Assembly (NCBI GenBank): GCA_946811695.1
Contig: OX328124.1
Coordinates: 90,618,696-90,682,695, forward strand
Direction: 5' to 3'
DNA length: 64,000 nucleotides
From: Gonocerus acuteangulatus
Taxonomy: Eukaryota > Arthropoda > Insecta > Hemiptera > Coreidae
Shown here piece after piece: positions 43,794 to 56,600 of this stretch. Under the pieces are notes generated by a model. That model was not told the DNA's origin. It made no database searches and saw nothing but the letters and a program-made list of their open reading frames with translations. The translations under genes were made by a program, and so were the position numbers. The stretch's first letter is position 1. Every line of letters starts with the position of its first letter.

Positions 43794-44954
43794 AAAAAAA
43801 GATTAATATGAAGAATACCGTAATATATTCCTGATTTTCTTTCCAAGGATTCCTGATGTTATTCAAATTGTAAATTTTCCAATGTCTTATTCCTTTCCCT
43901 GAAGTAAGTTAGAAGGAAATTAGGTATTGTTAAAAAGCAATTTCTTTTTATAATAAGGATGAAATTGGAAATGCAATTGGGCCTAGTGCCGTCACTGAAC
44001 CTATTTCCTGTGAAGTCTCAAGTAAACAGGATACAAAGCGAGTGAGCAATCAACAGCTGATTGAACCGTAGCCTCTTGTTGACTAACTGTTTGCCTTTCT
44101 TCCCTGATGGAGTAAAGGCTTCCCAATTGGAACATGATGGCTCTTTCCTTCAATCACCTTCCATTGCGGAAATATTATCTTATCAATCGTCTATTGGAAA
44201 TTTATTTATGTATTGAATACTCTAAAAAATAATGTAATTGAAGAAGTTATGATGTTACGGGGAGTGGAGCTATTTCAATTTTAGAAGAATAAATTCAAAT
44301 CTGTCTACAAGTTTCTTGGGTCTTTTTCGTTTAATATCCGCATCTCTAATTTAATTTAATTCAATATAAAAATAAACAAATGTTCAAATTAGAAAAGCCT
44401 TTCAATATTACCTGAAAAAGTCTTTGTTTTTATTCCTCTTTCCACAAAATAGAAATCAATGTCCTAATTGTGTCATCCTCCACTTTGATTCTTTTTCTCT
44501 GACTTTCAATAGTCATACATCATCATATCATTAGTGTAACAGTTAATAAATCTAATTATTCTTTTTTCTGCACAGGTATTTTATTTTTATAATAAAAATC
44601 CATGCGGGTATTAATAGAAAAAACCTAGTTTCTTTTATACGAAGTAGGCATTTTAATGTGCTAAAAAACAAGAATCTCCGTTGCAAAACAACAAAATATT
44701 ACTTAGATAATTCATATCTAATGATTAAATATTAGTACACATATGAATACGTAGAATCAGGAGTGGCTTTTAAATATAAAAAATGATAAAAATACATATA
44801 TTCGTCTCAAACAAATATTTTTCTTCAATCCGTCAGTTATAACACCATTAAAAAAATGCTCATTAGGCCTTAATGTTCCTCTTGTTCTAAAGAAGAACAA
44901 ATAACAATTTATATACACATAAAAAAAAAATAAATAAAAAATACTTTATTTCAC
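43791..44954. other. No gene seen
   Basis: AT-rich. At about 44870-44890, GGCCTTAATGTTCCTC is an extra copy of a motif from the inverted repeat that follows. Confidence 0.4.
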
Positions 44955-45528
44955 GTTTATAAATATTGGGAATATACGGGTTTTTCAAATTTACTCAAAA
45001 CAGTTAATTGACAATCAACCACAAATTACTGCATTTACTCGCATTAATATCGAGGTTTTGCAAAGATTTAGGATACATACTGCGCGTGTGAACATTTAAA
45101 AAATACATCATTTGACCTTAATGTTCCTCAGGTTCTAAAGAACTACTATTTATATCAACCCGAAAAAAACGAAATAAATGCTTTAAAAATTAAATACAAT
45201 TTTAAAAAAAGGTATTTATTTTGTATTTTTTTTTGTTGTTATAAATTGTCATATGTTTTTTTTCAACAACCGAACATTAAGGCCAAATGAAAGATTTTTT
45301 AAATGTGTTATAAATGTCACCTTCCTAGGAAAAAAGTTTTGAAATATACACATATTGCATGCGCAGAATTCCTAATTTTTTGCTAAGCCTCAATATTATT
45401 GCGGGTAATTGTAGTAATTTATGGTTGATTTTCCAATTAACTCAGAATTGGTTACTTTTTCAATTGACTGGGAATTTTTTGAGTAAATGTTAAAAACCCA
45501 TATATTACCAATATTCATAAAACGTTTT
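44955..45528. mobile_element. Foldback-type inverted repeat element
   Basis: The left arm (44955-45145) and right arm (about 45250-45528) are inverted copies sharing ATAAATATTGGGAATATA, CAATCAACCACAAATTACT and CCTTAATGTTC, with insertions in the right arm. The centre is about 100 bases of AT-rich DNA. No target duplication or coding was identified. Confidence 0.65.
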
Positions 45529-45934
45529 GTGGAATACTGTCCCTCCACGTTGATTAAATCAGGAGCATTGTAGATTCAGAAGCCATTGCCCTGAGATCCG
45601 GCACTGGGCCCTCCCGGAGTGTGTCTGTATAGCATGGTTTTGCTTGTGTACTCCTCGCAGCTTCTTTATTGCAGAAGAAGTGCTATCCGAGTAAAAATAG
45701 ATCTCTGACGCTCTGTGAGGTAGCCTCGTCCACTGCTTAAAATACAGAAGGGGGGATACCTTAAATTAGAACTTAGCAATGGCATTAGCCTTTATGTTGA
45801 ACTATGTTTTATGTCTATTGAACTTGTAAAGTAGGCATAGCTATTTTTTTCAATAACTCCTGGAATGTTTATTGGAGGAGGATTATCCTCACACGGCTAA
45901 AAAAAGCAATCAATTTGATTTTTTTTTGTTTTTG
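45529..45934. other. No gene seen
   Basis: Mixed-composition DNA. Nothing recognised. Confidence 0.4.
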
Positions 45935-46104
45935 TTTTGTCGACAATTGGGCTAAGAACACCGGGCAATTTACAGGTTGCCATCCTTTTATAATGCCCAC
46001 GGCGTGGTCACTCACTCATTCAGGTACTGACCACGCTCGACGTTGCTTAATTTCGGTGATCAACAGGAACCAGTGCATTCAACGTGGCTATGGCCATTGG
46101 CAAT
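45935..46104 (-). mobile_element. 5S-derived SINE, good copy
   Basis: On the minus strand the head starts GCCAATGGCCATAGCCACG and keeps GATCACCGAAATTAAGCAAC. The body GGATGGCAACCTGTAAATTG and an A-rich tail follow. TCAAATGATTG and TCAAATTGATTG flank it as an imperfect target duplication. Confidence 0.8.
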
Positions 46105-46324
46105 TTCAATCATTTGACATCATTGAAATAATTATACATTAATTGATTATACTCTGGGGATAACAAATAATATGATCTTTATTTTTAAGCACTATTTTGC
46201 ATGTTATGGAATTGTTTTTTCTAAGAATAAATGCAACTCTATTCAATTAAATGCATGTACAAATATTCATTATTTTTGTGTATGTATATATTTATATACA
46301 AGTGTATCTCAGTCTGGCAGAAGG

Positions 46325-46552
46325 GCCCAGAGTGGCTGATACTTTAAAGGTATCTGATTCTTGATTCTTGGCTGCCTGATCTTCCCTTGTGAAGGTATTA
46401 TTAACAAATACACTACTGCGTGGTTGGCCTAGGGGCGGTCTAGGACCCTGAAGGCAACCCTCTCACGACGGCTTTGGAAGATGAAAACTTTGGTGCGTGC
46501 CGGAGTCCTCCAGGCCGCGGAGTGCTCTGCCACTGAGCTAACCTCGCCTCCC
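46325..46552 (-). mobile_element. tRNA-derived SINE, second type, copy 2
   Basis: The minus strand starts GGGAGGCGAGGTTAGCTCAG, then TGGCAGAGCACT, matching the copy at 40902. The 3' part GATCAGGCAGCCAAGAATCA and AAGTATCAGCC correspond as well. The B box has decayed. Confidence 0.65.
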
Positions 46553-47464
46553 TTCTTTAGGCATACTCATGTTTTATACTCCCTTAGAACTGAATTTATT
46601 TATTTTTAAGAGGAATTGAATGCAATAATTTAAAATATACTTTGACTGAAACGTTCAATATTGGCTAGAACCTTCCAGAAAAAATCCGACCCTCCAATGT
46701 GGGAGGAAGCTGTGACGCAATCCCCCTCTATTTCTACCCCTCCAGTGCATCTGACCCATTCTCCAGAAGTGAGTCACGCAGCAATGCAAGGGGTCGCTAA
46801 TCTTTAGGAATTCACTGGAGGATTACTGTATGAGTCCCCTCTATGACTGTATAGTATATTACAGAAGGAAAACATTTCTCAGCCTTTTTTCGGCGGAAGG
46901 TCGTTCGCCAAAGGATTGTATGGAAATTCTACAATTCAAAATATTTATACCTTCGAGTGGTCGGGTAAAATCAACCAACGAAATTGCTATCTTACAACAA
47001 ATAGTTCTTTTAATGCGGGGATCTTAAGAGATTCATTGATGGTATTTTCCTGGGAAGAAGTAAAGATAATAAAGATTAAACTTATTGCAAGAGTGTATTT
47101 TTTAGTTTTCTGCTACTATTATTAGTGTCAGAACGTAATAAGTGCATAACAATCATGGTTTCTAGTTCATCAGTACTTTATAGCAATCTGTCCATTTATT
47201 GAAAGGGCCATAATAAAATATACAGTGTTAATAACCTCAATGGTTGAAAGAGTTTAGATAAAAACTACCACTGGCCAGTGTTCTAGTAGCGAGCTTGTTT
47301 CTTGTACCAAGTGCTTTGATTTTATTTTATTTATTTTCTTTCCATGCTTTGGATAATCTTGGGACGTAAAGGTTAATCTTTATGGGAATCCATTCAAGAA
47401 AGGGGGGGGGGAGGAACTCATTTTATAGGTTTTAGCTAAAAAATAAATATACTCAATTATAAAG
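46553..47464. other. No gene seen
   Basis: The frames at 46830-47027 and 46916-47125 overlap and show no known motif. A G run lies at about 47402-47410. Confidence 0.4.
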
Positions 47465-47640
47465 GAGAACACAATTGTCCGTACTGTTGTAAGTATTGTC
47501 GATTGTAATTGTGGGTATTTATTTTTAGCTGGAGAAGGCTGCCAAAGATCATGCCAAAACGACCATAAAATAGATTTTTCTGGAATTTTTTTTTTTTTAG
47601 CCAATTCCCAAACATTACTTGGGATCTTAATTCTAATAAA
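47465..47640 (+). repeat. Hammerhead family-2 repeat, copy 2
   Basis: CTGGAGA (47529-47535) is followed by AGGCTGCCAAAGATCATGCC and AAAACG, then CCAATTCCCAAACATTACTT downstream. Each core box has a single change from the hammerhead consensus. Confidence 0.55.
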
Positions 47641-48162
47641 TGTTTTAACACTAGATTAAATTGGGTCAGGTTGGAAAACGAAGAAACGCTCCCAATCTGT
47701 AGAGATTTAGTTTGTGAGAGACAGAAGTAGGATTTTGAGGAGATCGGAGGTTGGGAAAGTGAATCCTGTATCCTGAGACTGAAGCTGGAGTTATCGATTC
47801 ACTCCAACAGCTGGCTTTACTGCCACTGCTAGTCTACAACCTTATCTATCACTCGCCAACCTACAAAAACTAACCGCTATGTCTTCTCGTTTCCGCTACG
47901 TTTTACTTCCTCTCTTTCAACACTTCCTATTGGCAGCCAATAGATTCCTTCTGTTCCCTTGTCGTTGTTGAAGCGAAATATTTCTGTTTTTCTGCAAAGC
48001 GAGTCATACTTCATCTGAAATTCGTTGACTATTTTGTTTTGAATGAAGAACTCATTAACACGCTCGGCGCTCAATGCGATTCGTTTGAATTTCTCACGAG
48101 CCCAAAATCCCAAAAGCCAAAGCCCAAAAAATATTATTTTTTTTACGGACTATAAATTTCTG
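47641..48162. other. No confident gene
   Basis: The minus-strand frame 47877-48113 (78 residues, LSAERVNEFFIQNKIVNEFQ) is charged and unrecognised. Confidence 0.35.
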
Positions 48163-48212
48163 GGCAATTAGCACCGGACTATCTGTAGGTAGCTACTCTT
48201 TAATAATCCTAA
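48163..48212 (-). repeat. Isolated fragment of the shared SINE body
   Basis: The minus strand reads TAGCTACCTACAGATAGTCC then GGTGCTAATTGCC, matching the common SINE body. No 5S or recognisable tRNA head precedes it. Confidence 0.55.
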
Positions 48213-48885
48213 AAGTTTGCTTCGGTGAGAAAAAATAAATATATGGGCGTCAGGGACCCGACGGAAGCACACCTATACCCTGCCATTCACATATGGGTGA
48301 CGAGGCGACGTACTTGTTGAAGGAATAAGTGACACACTCTTACCATTCTTCTCTCCCGCATATAGGTAGGTCGACCTATGAGGTTATCTGGAAGTGCAGA
48401 CGAAAAATGTCAACATTTCATAACCCATAGGTGACGAAATAAACAGCCATTTAAATTTGTGTATATAAATTTGTTTGTTGCTGTAATGGGCTTTGTTACA
48501 ATGTCTAAAACAAACTGCAGCTTTGATTGCAGCATGATTAGCATACTGGACAGTGTTTTTGGACGAAATTCATCCAAAACAGCGCTTAAGTCTTTACGTT
48601 AACGGTCTTCCAGGTAGATTGTATACATACTTTGATGAGGAATCAAATAAAACTCACTATGAGATTTCTTATTTCTCGAGAAAAATTGAAAAAAAAAAAC
48701 AACAGGAAAGTTTCGGGTTCTATTGGGAAATTATGGATTTTGTTGAAATGTTGTTCAGACGTTTCACAGCTATCCAAATAAAAAAATTGAAATTTTAGAT
48801 GCCTTTGGGGTAGAGGAATAATTACGGAAAAACGACTTTTCCATTATTATTTCATAAAGACAGTTCATCTAGCGAGTAACCAAAC
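48213..48885. other. No confident gene
   Basis: The frame 48553-48798 encodes 81 residues (MFLDEIHPKQRLSLYVNGLP, YTYFDEESNKTHYEISYFSR) with more protein-like composition than its neighbours. I cannot place it in a family. Confidence 0.3.
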
Positions 48886-49305
48886 AGCCATTCACGTTCC
48901 GATTTGCAGTACAACTTGTCCAACTTCCGAAGCTGGATCACAAGTCGGATCGTGAATGGGCTTGTTGGAAGTCTAGTTGGACGAGTCTGAACATTTAGAG
49001 GGACTACTAAAAGGTCCATCGGACATCCGACTGGCGACGGAGTTGGAGCGCGAGTGGGGGAGTCGGATCAAAGTCGTCCAACTTATCTTAGTCAGTGCTT
49101 GTCCTTCGGGCATCTTCGGTCTGCACTCGATACATTTTTCGGCTCGTGAGCTACACAGTCCTGATAACAGACCTACACAATCCTGAAAACAGACTAGGAC
49201 TAAAGCTGTATCGCAAGTTGGATTGCAAGTCTGAGCGTGAGTGGAGTCGACTATCCAACTAGTAGTCTTACTAAGCCGTACTGAAAATTGGAACGTGAAT
49301 GGCCT
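48886..49305. mobile_element. Terminal-inverted-repeat MITE of about 420 bp
   Basis: The left end GCCATTCACGTTCCGATTTG and the right end (complement GGCCATTCACGTTCCAATTT) are inverted repeats of about 30 bp. TAA and TTA trinucleotides lie near both ends, suggesting a Harbinger-type target, but the border bases are unclear. The interior repeats short GTTGGA/TCCAAC and GTCGGA motifs. Frames inside, on both strands, follow from these repeats. Confidence 0.6.
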
Positions 49306-49744
49306 CTTAACTATGAGATGCACCCTCTATCTCGCGTGAAACTGTTAAATACTTTCGTTATAAGCGAAGATTGTAAAAATTAAGAGGAATACATTGATGA
49401 CAGTTAACAGTATAACATTGCTTCTTACTGTTCGACTCAGCAATCAAAAATACATTTTCAATTATACATCTATCGGTCCATTGAGCAAAACATGATTTTT
49501 TTTAATTGAATACCTGTTGTTTTTCAGGTTTCTCTTTACACAAGAACATCGACCAAAATAATTATCCTATCGAATTAGTGGAGGTCTCATTCGACTTGGA
49601 CTTTAAAAACATACTTCAAAAATGATTCCGTAAAAAAATACTTCAAAAGTGATTCCAAAATGAGAACGGTTCAAATATCTACAGGTTTGTTTTCCCAAAA
49701 TTACGCGTTTGGACCTACTGTGCCCAGCAGCAATTGGTGAGCTA
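49306..49744. other. No gene seen
   Basis: AT-rich. Nothing recognised. Confidence 0.4.
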
Positions 49745-49898
49745 TTTGCCCCGAGCTATCAACAGGTTGCCATCCTTTTATAATAGCAAAGGCATGGGTT
49801 TACACAGAAGGTCTCTCATCCAAGAACGAGCCACGCCCGACGTTGCGCAACTACGGCATTCGAACAGGAACCAGAGTTAACAGAGCATGCCCATTGGC
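49745..49898 (-). mobile_element. 5S-derived SINE, old copy
   Basis: The minus-strand head starts GCCAATGGGCATGC and keeps CGCAACGTCGGGCGTGG. The body GGATGGCAACCTGTTGATAG and CTCGGGGC follow. Many changes in the 5S part show age. Confidence 0.65.
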
Positions 49899-50791
49899 GT
49901 TGAATCCGATTCTTCAACTTTTAGGATCACATCTTCAAGGTGCGTGGAGAGCAACCTCTGTCTTGCCAAGGTCCTTCCAACCGGTTCGAACATTAAAGTC
50001 ATATTTTGGCCTGAGCTAAACCGGATTGTGATATCTATTTCTTCGATTTATGACATTCCGACTATAAGGAAGGGACACTCATTTTATTGAGAACTAATTA
50101 AAATTTTAAAAAGCAACAGGTTCTTCATTATTTAATGAATTGGATATGTATTGAATCAAAACACCTACCTCGGTACTATGTTTGTTTGTTTGGAGTAATT
50201 TGGGTGAAAAACCTGTTGGTTGTCAGCGCCCTGCCATTAAACATGTCACACGACTGTACATCCATGCTCTCGGATTGGGGCGCCGTTCTGATTATTACCA
50301 TTCAGGTCAGGATTTTTACCTATTATTTATTAATGAACTTATTATTTATTTTCCTTATTTTTTTTTATAACCCTAGACTCGAACTTAACACATATGCAAT
50401 CAAGTTCCCGCCTGACCTTTTATATACTAATAGCTACCTATTGCCGCCTAATAAAAACGTCACTTTCAATAAAAAATATGGACAACGAAGACTCACAACA
50501 AAAAATTAGCAATACATAAAACACAATGGCAACAAAAACGTTAGAAAAAATTTTTAACTACTAACAAATTAATGAAATAAAATTTATATATAAATATTAC
50601 AATAAAAAATACCACATACATGGATCAAAGAGGGGTGCTCATCCTTGCTGGTAGCCAGGGGAATGAATTGTTTTACCTTCGTTACCACCAAGTATGAAAA
50701 CAAATAGCCTCATGAAGCTGGAGAAGAATCCAGCGAAATATCGCAGGAGGAAGTAGGAGAGGAGAAATACCGCTGGTATTGAAGGCGTTCC

Positions 50792-50858
<67 letters not shown>

Positions 50859-50871
50859 GTATATGTATATT

Positions 50872-50902
<31 letters not shown>

Positions 50903-52102
50903 ATTTGATGTTTGTTTTTCGTCGCTGGGATCATATTTTTGGATGGAACGGCATTTTTACCACAGCTGGAGAATATATATATTATAATTTGAACCAAATT
51001 TATTTACTTGTTCTGTGGGCATTGAAACATGCCCCCTTTGGAGGGAGGGAGAGTAAATGGTATTACTCCTGTATAAAAGTAATCTTTGCGGGCTGATCTT
51101 TCGCGCATCCAGTTCCCACAATGGTTCTATAATAGCCTGATCTACTTCTTATGCCTGAGCAACCTATTATGTTGTGGCCTGTGGAGAAGGTTCAAGGTTC
51201 TCCCATTGCCTGGCAGACACTACGAGGCCATGTGATTCATACAGGTCTGTTTCATATCCTCCACAACTCCAGCCAACCCTCCCAAGTCTCAGATTTGTAT
51301 GTTTGTGTTGAGAGTTCTGTCCACATCATTAGGGGGGTTCGATTTGTTTTCTTAGTACCCTCAGCGTGGGTTTTATCTTTGTTTATTTATTTCTAAGGGT
51401 CAGGTTTCCAGTGTTTGTATACCATTTCCTTCCATAGGAATAAACAGGTGACTGTATAACAAAACAATTTTTGCCCAAAACTTACTTTTAGTTATTAAAT
51501 ATTTATGCAAAATGTCATTACGATATAGATATCTAAGAAGCGTTTCAAATTAACTTGATAGAAGTCCAAGAAGGAAGTGTTAACTATTTAAAAAGAGGTT
51601 TCCAATTTTCCGTTTAAAGAACAGTCGGCTGTTTGTGAGAAAATGGTGTATTTCATTTGTTGTGGTTTGCTGAGCAGAAAATATAATTAATCCATGGGGT
51701 TAGGATTGAGGTAAGGAGGAGGTGCGAAGATGTGGAGGTGAAATCGAAGGAAACTAATTTTGGTCACGAAAGTGTGGAAACTTTGGGAGGTAAATAGAAA
51801 CCAAGTAGGTATAGGTGGGTTCTAATAATTTTGCTAACAATTAAAGAAAAGTGCGGAATAGTAGCTACACACTGCTTATGCACAAATTATGAAGGCAGTG
51901 GGCCTTTTCTTTGCGATCACCGCTAGTACGTCCTCTCAGCAATCCATGTGCGTACTCTTAGCCTCCAAGTAAGCCAATAGTACGCAAATGAAATTTTTTT
52001 TGAAAAAATTCCTATTTGCCTGGGCATTTATTAAGTACAACCAAACCTTATATACTTAGGTGTGAACTTCATAAATAACATTACGTAAAAATTTGAGGTA
52101 CA
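49899..52102. other. No confident gene; contains (TA)n and (GT)n
   Basis: A (TA)n tract at about 50796-50885 followed by (GT)n to about 50901 dominates the middle. Frames at 49887-50090, 50135-50509 and 51151-51396 are unrecognised, and the second is hydrophobic. Confidence 0.4.
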
Positions 52103-52175
<73 letters not shown>

Positions 52176-52747
52176 CACGTGTCTGTCTGTTTGTCCGTAT
52201 GTCTGTTTGCTCCTTATACAAATCTACACCGTTTGACCAATCTTGGAACACAGGTAAGTCTTGATTCGATAAATCTCCTAGGCTAGGTCAAAATAGTCAA
52301 AATTCAAAATTTGGTCTACAGGTCAAAGGTTTTGTTCAAGAAAAATTGGCTACACTGAACCATTCAGATTCTGACGGCCATTTTGAATCGACAGCCATTT
52401 TGAATAATGTCTCAAATTTATTTGTTGATGGCCTTGATAATTAGAATAACTTGAACTCATTGAAGACTTTTTATCATTATATAATCATGTATTGCAGTTT
52501 ATTTCAATGTTATGTCAACAGTCACTGTCTAACTAAGGAGCGCTGGTCTTTCTTTCATAAGATCTATCTACTCGCAGGCTCTGGTGCTGGCCTCTGTTGG
52601 CTGTTTTACGAGACAGCACTAGACAGATATAAACAAATTCACACCGTTTGACCGATTTTGACGTAACTTGGTATACAGGTAGATCTTGATACGGGGAGAG
52701 TCATAGGCAGAAAGTAGGTGAAGCATAGCACACTGGGTAACAGCTAG
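52103..52747 (+). mobile_element. Non-autonomous Helitron, second family
   Basis: After a host A the element starts TCTCTCTC with a (CT)n(AT)n tract. It ends GCACACTGGGTAACAG then CTAG (52744-52747) before a host T. The terminal hairpin GGTGAAGCATAGCACACT is partly paired. The complement of the same end occurs at 62164. Two internal copies of ACACCGTTTGACCRATYTTG lie at about 52229 and 52642. There is no coding. Confidence 0.6.
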
Positions 52748-52748
52748 T

Positions 52749-53819
52749 GTTTTATAAATCCTAAGATAAAACCCAAAATCCATTAAGTGCGTAATCTTAC
52801 CCTCCCTTGCCCTAAACTGTTTTTGCTGTAAATTGTACATTTATTGTATATACTCAATAATTCACATTACTCTTTTACATCATTAATACACAAAATCAAT
52901 CGCTGGTCTAGTGACCGGTAACGTCACTTATGTTACACTTTCGCGGTACCCGTGGCGTAAAATTTGAAGAATTAAATTACAATGTTTTATATATTTTAGG
53001 TGTGTAAATAATGTAGGCCAATAATGTATTTTTAAAGAATAGTCTTTTTTCTTTCTTCTATCATTTCGTTAGGTCTTTGTGTTAAGTGTTTTTTCATAAT
53101 GTGAACTACAGGTTAGAAAGTGTTTAAACAGTAATAGCCTTATTACAATACTGCCAAATTGGGCTATCATTTCCCGTCATAAGTTATGAGTTGGCCTACC
53201 AGGAATTCCCTATTCTGAGGCGGCACACGACGAGTTCTTGCCTGTCAGCGGCTGCTTGAAGGCCATTAAAGATCTATATCTTCTATCTGTTATTTCTTGT
53301 TCTCTTCCGTTGTGTGTTTAATTCCTGTCTTAGTCTCTCCTCCAAGAGAGGTTTCCATTCAAATTCTATAAAAATGTTTGTTTCATCCTTCATTGTTAAC
53401 TCATCACTACCTCTTTCGTTACTACTCTGAACTCTTTCGTTGCTACTTTGAAGACATCTGCTGGAATAACCAGAGGCTTCCAGGCATAAAACAGACATTT
53501 ACAAAACTCAGTTTATGAAAATAATTGAATTAAATATCCATCTTAATGATGGTTCATTAGACCATACAGGTACTACCTTGAAGGAGTGAAATCGCAGTAG
53601 GTGCGAATCACTTATAAATAAATCATTAGTACTCATTTTTGCTGTTAATTTTCGTGAATATTCACCCGGATTTTGACGGATCTGTTATCTTTCTTTTTGG
53701 AGGTTCTAAAAAGTTATTTTAGTATATATTTATTCATCTGTCTGGGTGCAAAAAACATATTTAAAAAATCAATACAGCTTTACTGCTGCTTTCTATTGTT
53801 TGATTTATTTAAACTTTTA

Positions 53820-53877
<58 letters not shown>

Positions 53878-54470
53878 TAAAATGGTCATATCTATGAGAG
53901 AATGTGAGGTAACGCATAACGTAATATATTCCCTGATTTCATTAGTACAATAATTGTGACACAGGGATTTAAAAATTAATTGTATAATTAACAATGTATC
54001 TATCTTTCCAAGGACTTCTTAATCAACACAGGATCTTAATCACTACATCCTTGCTAATTGCATGTTCGGCCTTCTTAGTCCTTATCAGTGAAGAAAGTAT
54101 GTTGTAATTTTTAAACATTTTTCCAGCACTTCTACCCCCCTTCGACAAACCCCTTCACCCTATGACAAAATCAAGTAGGCATCTAATCATTTAAATTTAA
54201 TTTGTACTGTTTATAAACAACTCCTTCTCTTTTGCAAACTAGATTTTATTATTTTGTAAAGAATACACAAATATATTATAGTAAACAAAAGAACAATAAT
54301 AAGAAGCTTATAAAATAACAAAAAAAAAAAAAAAACTGTAAAGAATAAGTAAATCACCTAGTTTTATACACAAATATCTTTCCTCTACAGTCATAACACA
54401 TGGTATTTACTGTCTACCTGAGTCGACTCTCACCTAGAGGTGCCTAATTGTCGAATGGTATGGTATTCAT
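52749..54470. other. No confident gene; contains (TA)n at 53818-53878
   Basis: The minus-strand frame 53283-53498 (71 residues) has a charged helical end (EFEWKPLLEERLRQELNTQR) but no known domain. The rest is AT-rich with a long (TA)n tract. Confidence 0.4.
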
Positions 54471-54640
54471 TTTCACTAAATATTAGAATCTAACAATAAC
54501 TGCTTCTATTTCTTTACTAAAGGCTCTAGGAATATGAAAAGAAACGCACGAAGATGACGCAGTTCCTGCCAGTCGGACTTTCTTATTTTCTTACGTTAGT
54601 CAGGAATATTACACCTTAACTTTTAAAATGTATTAACATT
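54471..54640 (+). repeat. Dispersed repeat D, short copy
   Basis: GACGCAGTTCCTGCCAGTCGG at 54555-54575 has one mismatch to the end of the 19640 copy. Upstream similarity is weak. Confidence 0.4.
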
Positions 54641-55044
54641 TAGAAAAAGCCTCTCTAATAGATCGTCCAATAAAGAAACTAAAAAAAAGAAGAGTTTAAT
54701 TTGAATTAACTATTTTGCAGTTTCAAGAAGGAAATAGGATGGGCGATAACTTTCTACATTGTTCTAAACTATTTAAATATTTTGATTTTTCAGATGATCA
54801 AAACACCCATAACGACAATAAAACTTATATTTTTTCTTCTCTATTTAAGGAAACATCTGATTATAATAATACTAAGGGATGAGACCGCATGGAAGCAGGA
54901 GGAAGAGCAACAAGTCTTGCCATGACTCCACAGGTTGTTAATGTTTCCTGGAGACTCCTTCTAGTTCCGGTACCCCCAGGCATTATCCAGCTTTTCATTT
55001 CACCTGATACAGATTTGACAGGAATCTGTGTGTTCGAAATTTTA

Positions 55045-55116
<72 letters not shown>

Positions 55117-56339
55117 AGTGACACCAACTGCTTATTAAATGATCCCAGAGGTCAAGTGGCCTAAGTAAGAAACTCAATGTTTTGAGGAGAATGGAGCAAA
55201 GTTAAACATATGTGGTAATAGCAAAAACTAGATGGTTACACTTGTGGTCATTCTAGACGAAACCCTCGGGTACCTAGCTGTTTATCAACGATGATACATA
55301 ATAGGTACATCATCCGGTTTATGATTAATATGCAAAAGAATTGGAGAATCCGGACATAGACCCCTTAATTTCTTTCTGGACTTAATATTACAAAAGTGAC
55401 AATACTCAAGAGAATATATGTTAGTTGGAAGCAAATGTCAAGAAAATTACTTAGTTCTCTTTATCACCCACAAGATTACTTTCACTACCCATTCCTGTAT
55501 CTAACTCATTTTTTTTAAATGTCTCTTAGATCCCTTGAATTCTGGGGCCCTCAAATAATAGATAAAAAACATAGGTTGAACTTAACTAACGCATACTTGT
55601 CCTCGGACTGTTGACCAACTTTGTATGACCTGCCTAACGACTGGCCGTGAAGGTTGCGTCAAAGTTTCTCGTAATGTGCAATCACTCTATGATGCATTAA
55701 ACGGATTATATTGTAAGTTGGTTTAATTTTATTTAATACGGTGATAGTAGATCTAGTGGTAGATCTTTTTATCTTATCGAAACGACTTCCTCCCATTTCC
55801 TCAAATTCGACCTCCTTGCAAGATTCAGATTGTAAGCTATTACATGTGAAATTTCAAAGCCAAAAACGAAGTTTACGCTTAATTTTACTTTCACTTTATA
55901 TGATTACCAGTCGTTGTAGTTTATTTATAATATTCCCTGCCAACTACTTCTAAGACTGTAATAATGCTCGGTTCAGTAAAACCACCATGCGGGGTTTTGC
56001 TACAACCAACAACCTATAAATGATCTGAATCCAAGGAATTGAAGTAAATTTAGAATACTGTTTTCTCATTCCTAATATATTGACTACCACATACCGGATA
56101 ACTACTAGTTTGTGCCTTTACCTAAGATACAGAATTATCGTTAATTGCTCTCGACTCCGGACAAAGAACTGGATTAGCGTTTGGACATTTGAAGATATCT
56201 ATTATTATAAAATATAAAAATAAACAAAATGAAAAAAGAAAATAAGTATCTGCACAATGAATCAGAAACACATAAACGCAGAAATGATATGATTTGGTAT
56301 GAAATGATTTTTTTTAAATAATTTTTAATAAAATTTAAA
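54641..56339. other. No gene; long A homopolymer at 55046-55114
   Basis: The A run of 69 bases is preceded by nothing recognisable as a SINE or LINE, so it may be a microsatellite or the tail of an unidentified retroposed sequence running from about 54880. The frame 55741-55953 is unrecognised. Confidence 0.4.
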
Positions 56340-56600
56340 AAAATACTGTTACTTCTGTGTTTTTTATAAAAACTACAAATCAATTTGTGTAATAAAAAAC
56401 CTTTTTTTTACCCAATTAGAAATCAAGGAGTTTCAAAATTATAACCTATTGTCATGATGTAAATTGTTGCTCGTTATGTGATTATTCTCGTTTTTAATTG
56501 TGTATATTTATTATTTTGCTAACGAAGCCTGCCAAAGACCATGCCGAAACGTTCGAAATATTGGTTAGATTTTATTATTATTTCTCTCAGCCGAATCCCT
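56340..56600 (+). repeat. Hammerhead family-2 repeat, copy 3 (best GAAA box)
   Basis: It includes the uninterrupted Helitron target ATAACCTATTGTCATGATG, then CTAACGA (56519-56525), a segment equivalent to AGGCTGCCAAAGACCATGCC, and GAAACG (56546-56551). The GAAA box is intact and the first box has one change. Confidence 0.6.

Noticed and set aside
42889..43866. A ladder of similar 73-146 residue minus-strand frames starting MPLVHWNQKL
   Set aside because: They are translations of the 77-bp tandem units. Staggered frames of equal length are expected because 77 is not a multiple of three.
48973..49323. A 116-residue minus-strand frame
   Set aside because: It covers the whole terminal-inverted-repeat MITE including its ends and has no protein motif.
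50710..51096. Frames on both strands with long Tyr/Ile repeats
   Set aside because: They translate a (TA)n tract. Similar frames at 18106, 43426, 53673, 53809 and 61791 are rejected for the same reason.
54861..55177. Frames with long Phe or Lys runs
   Set aside because: They translate the A/T homopolymer at 55046-55114. The frame at 57279-57530 is the same case.
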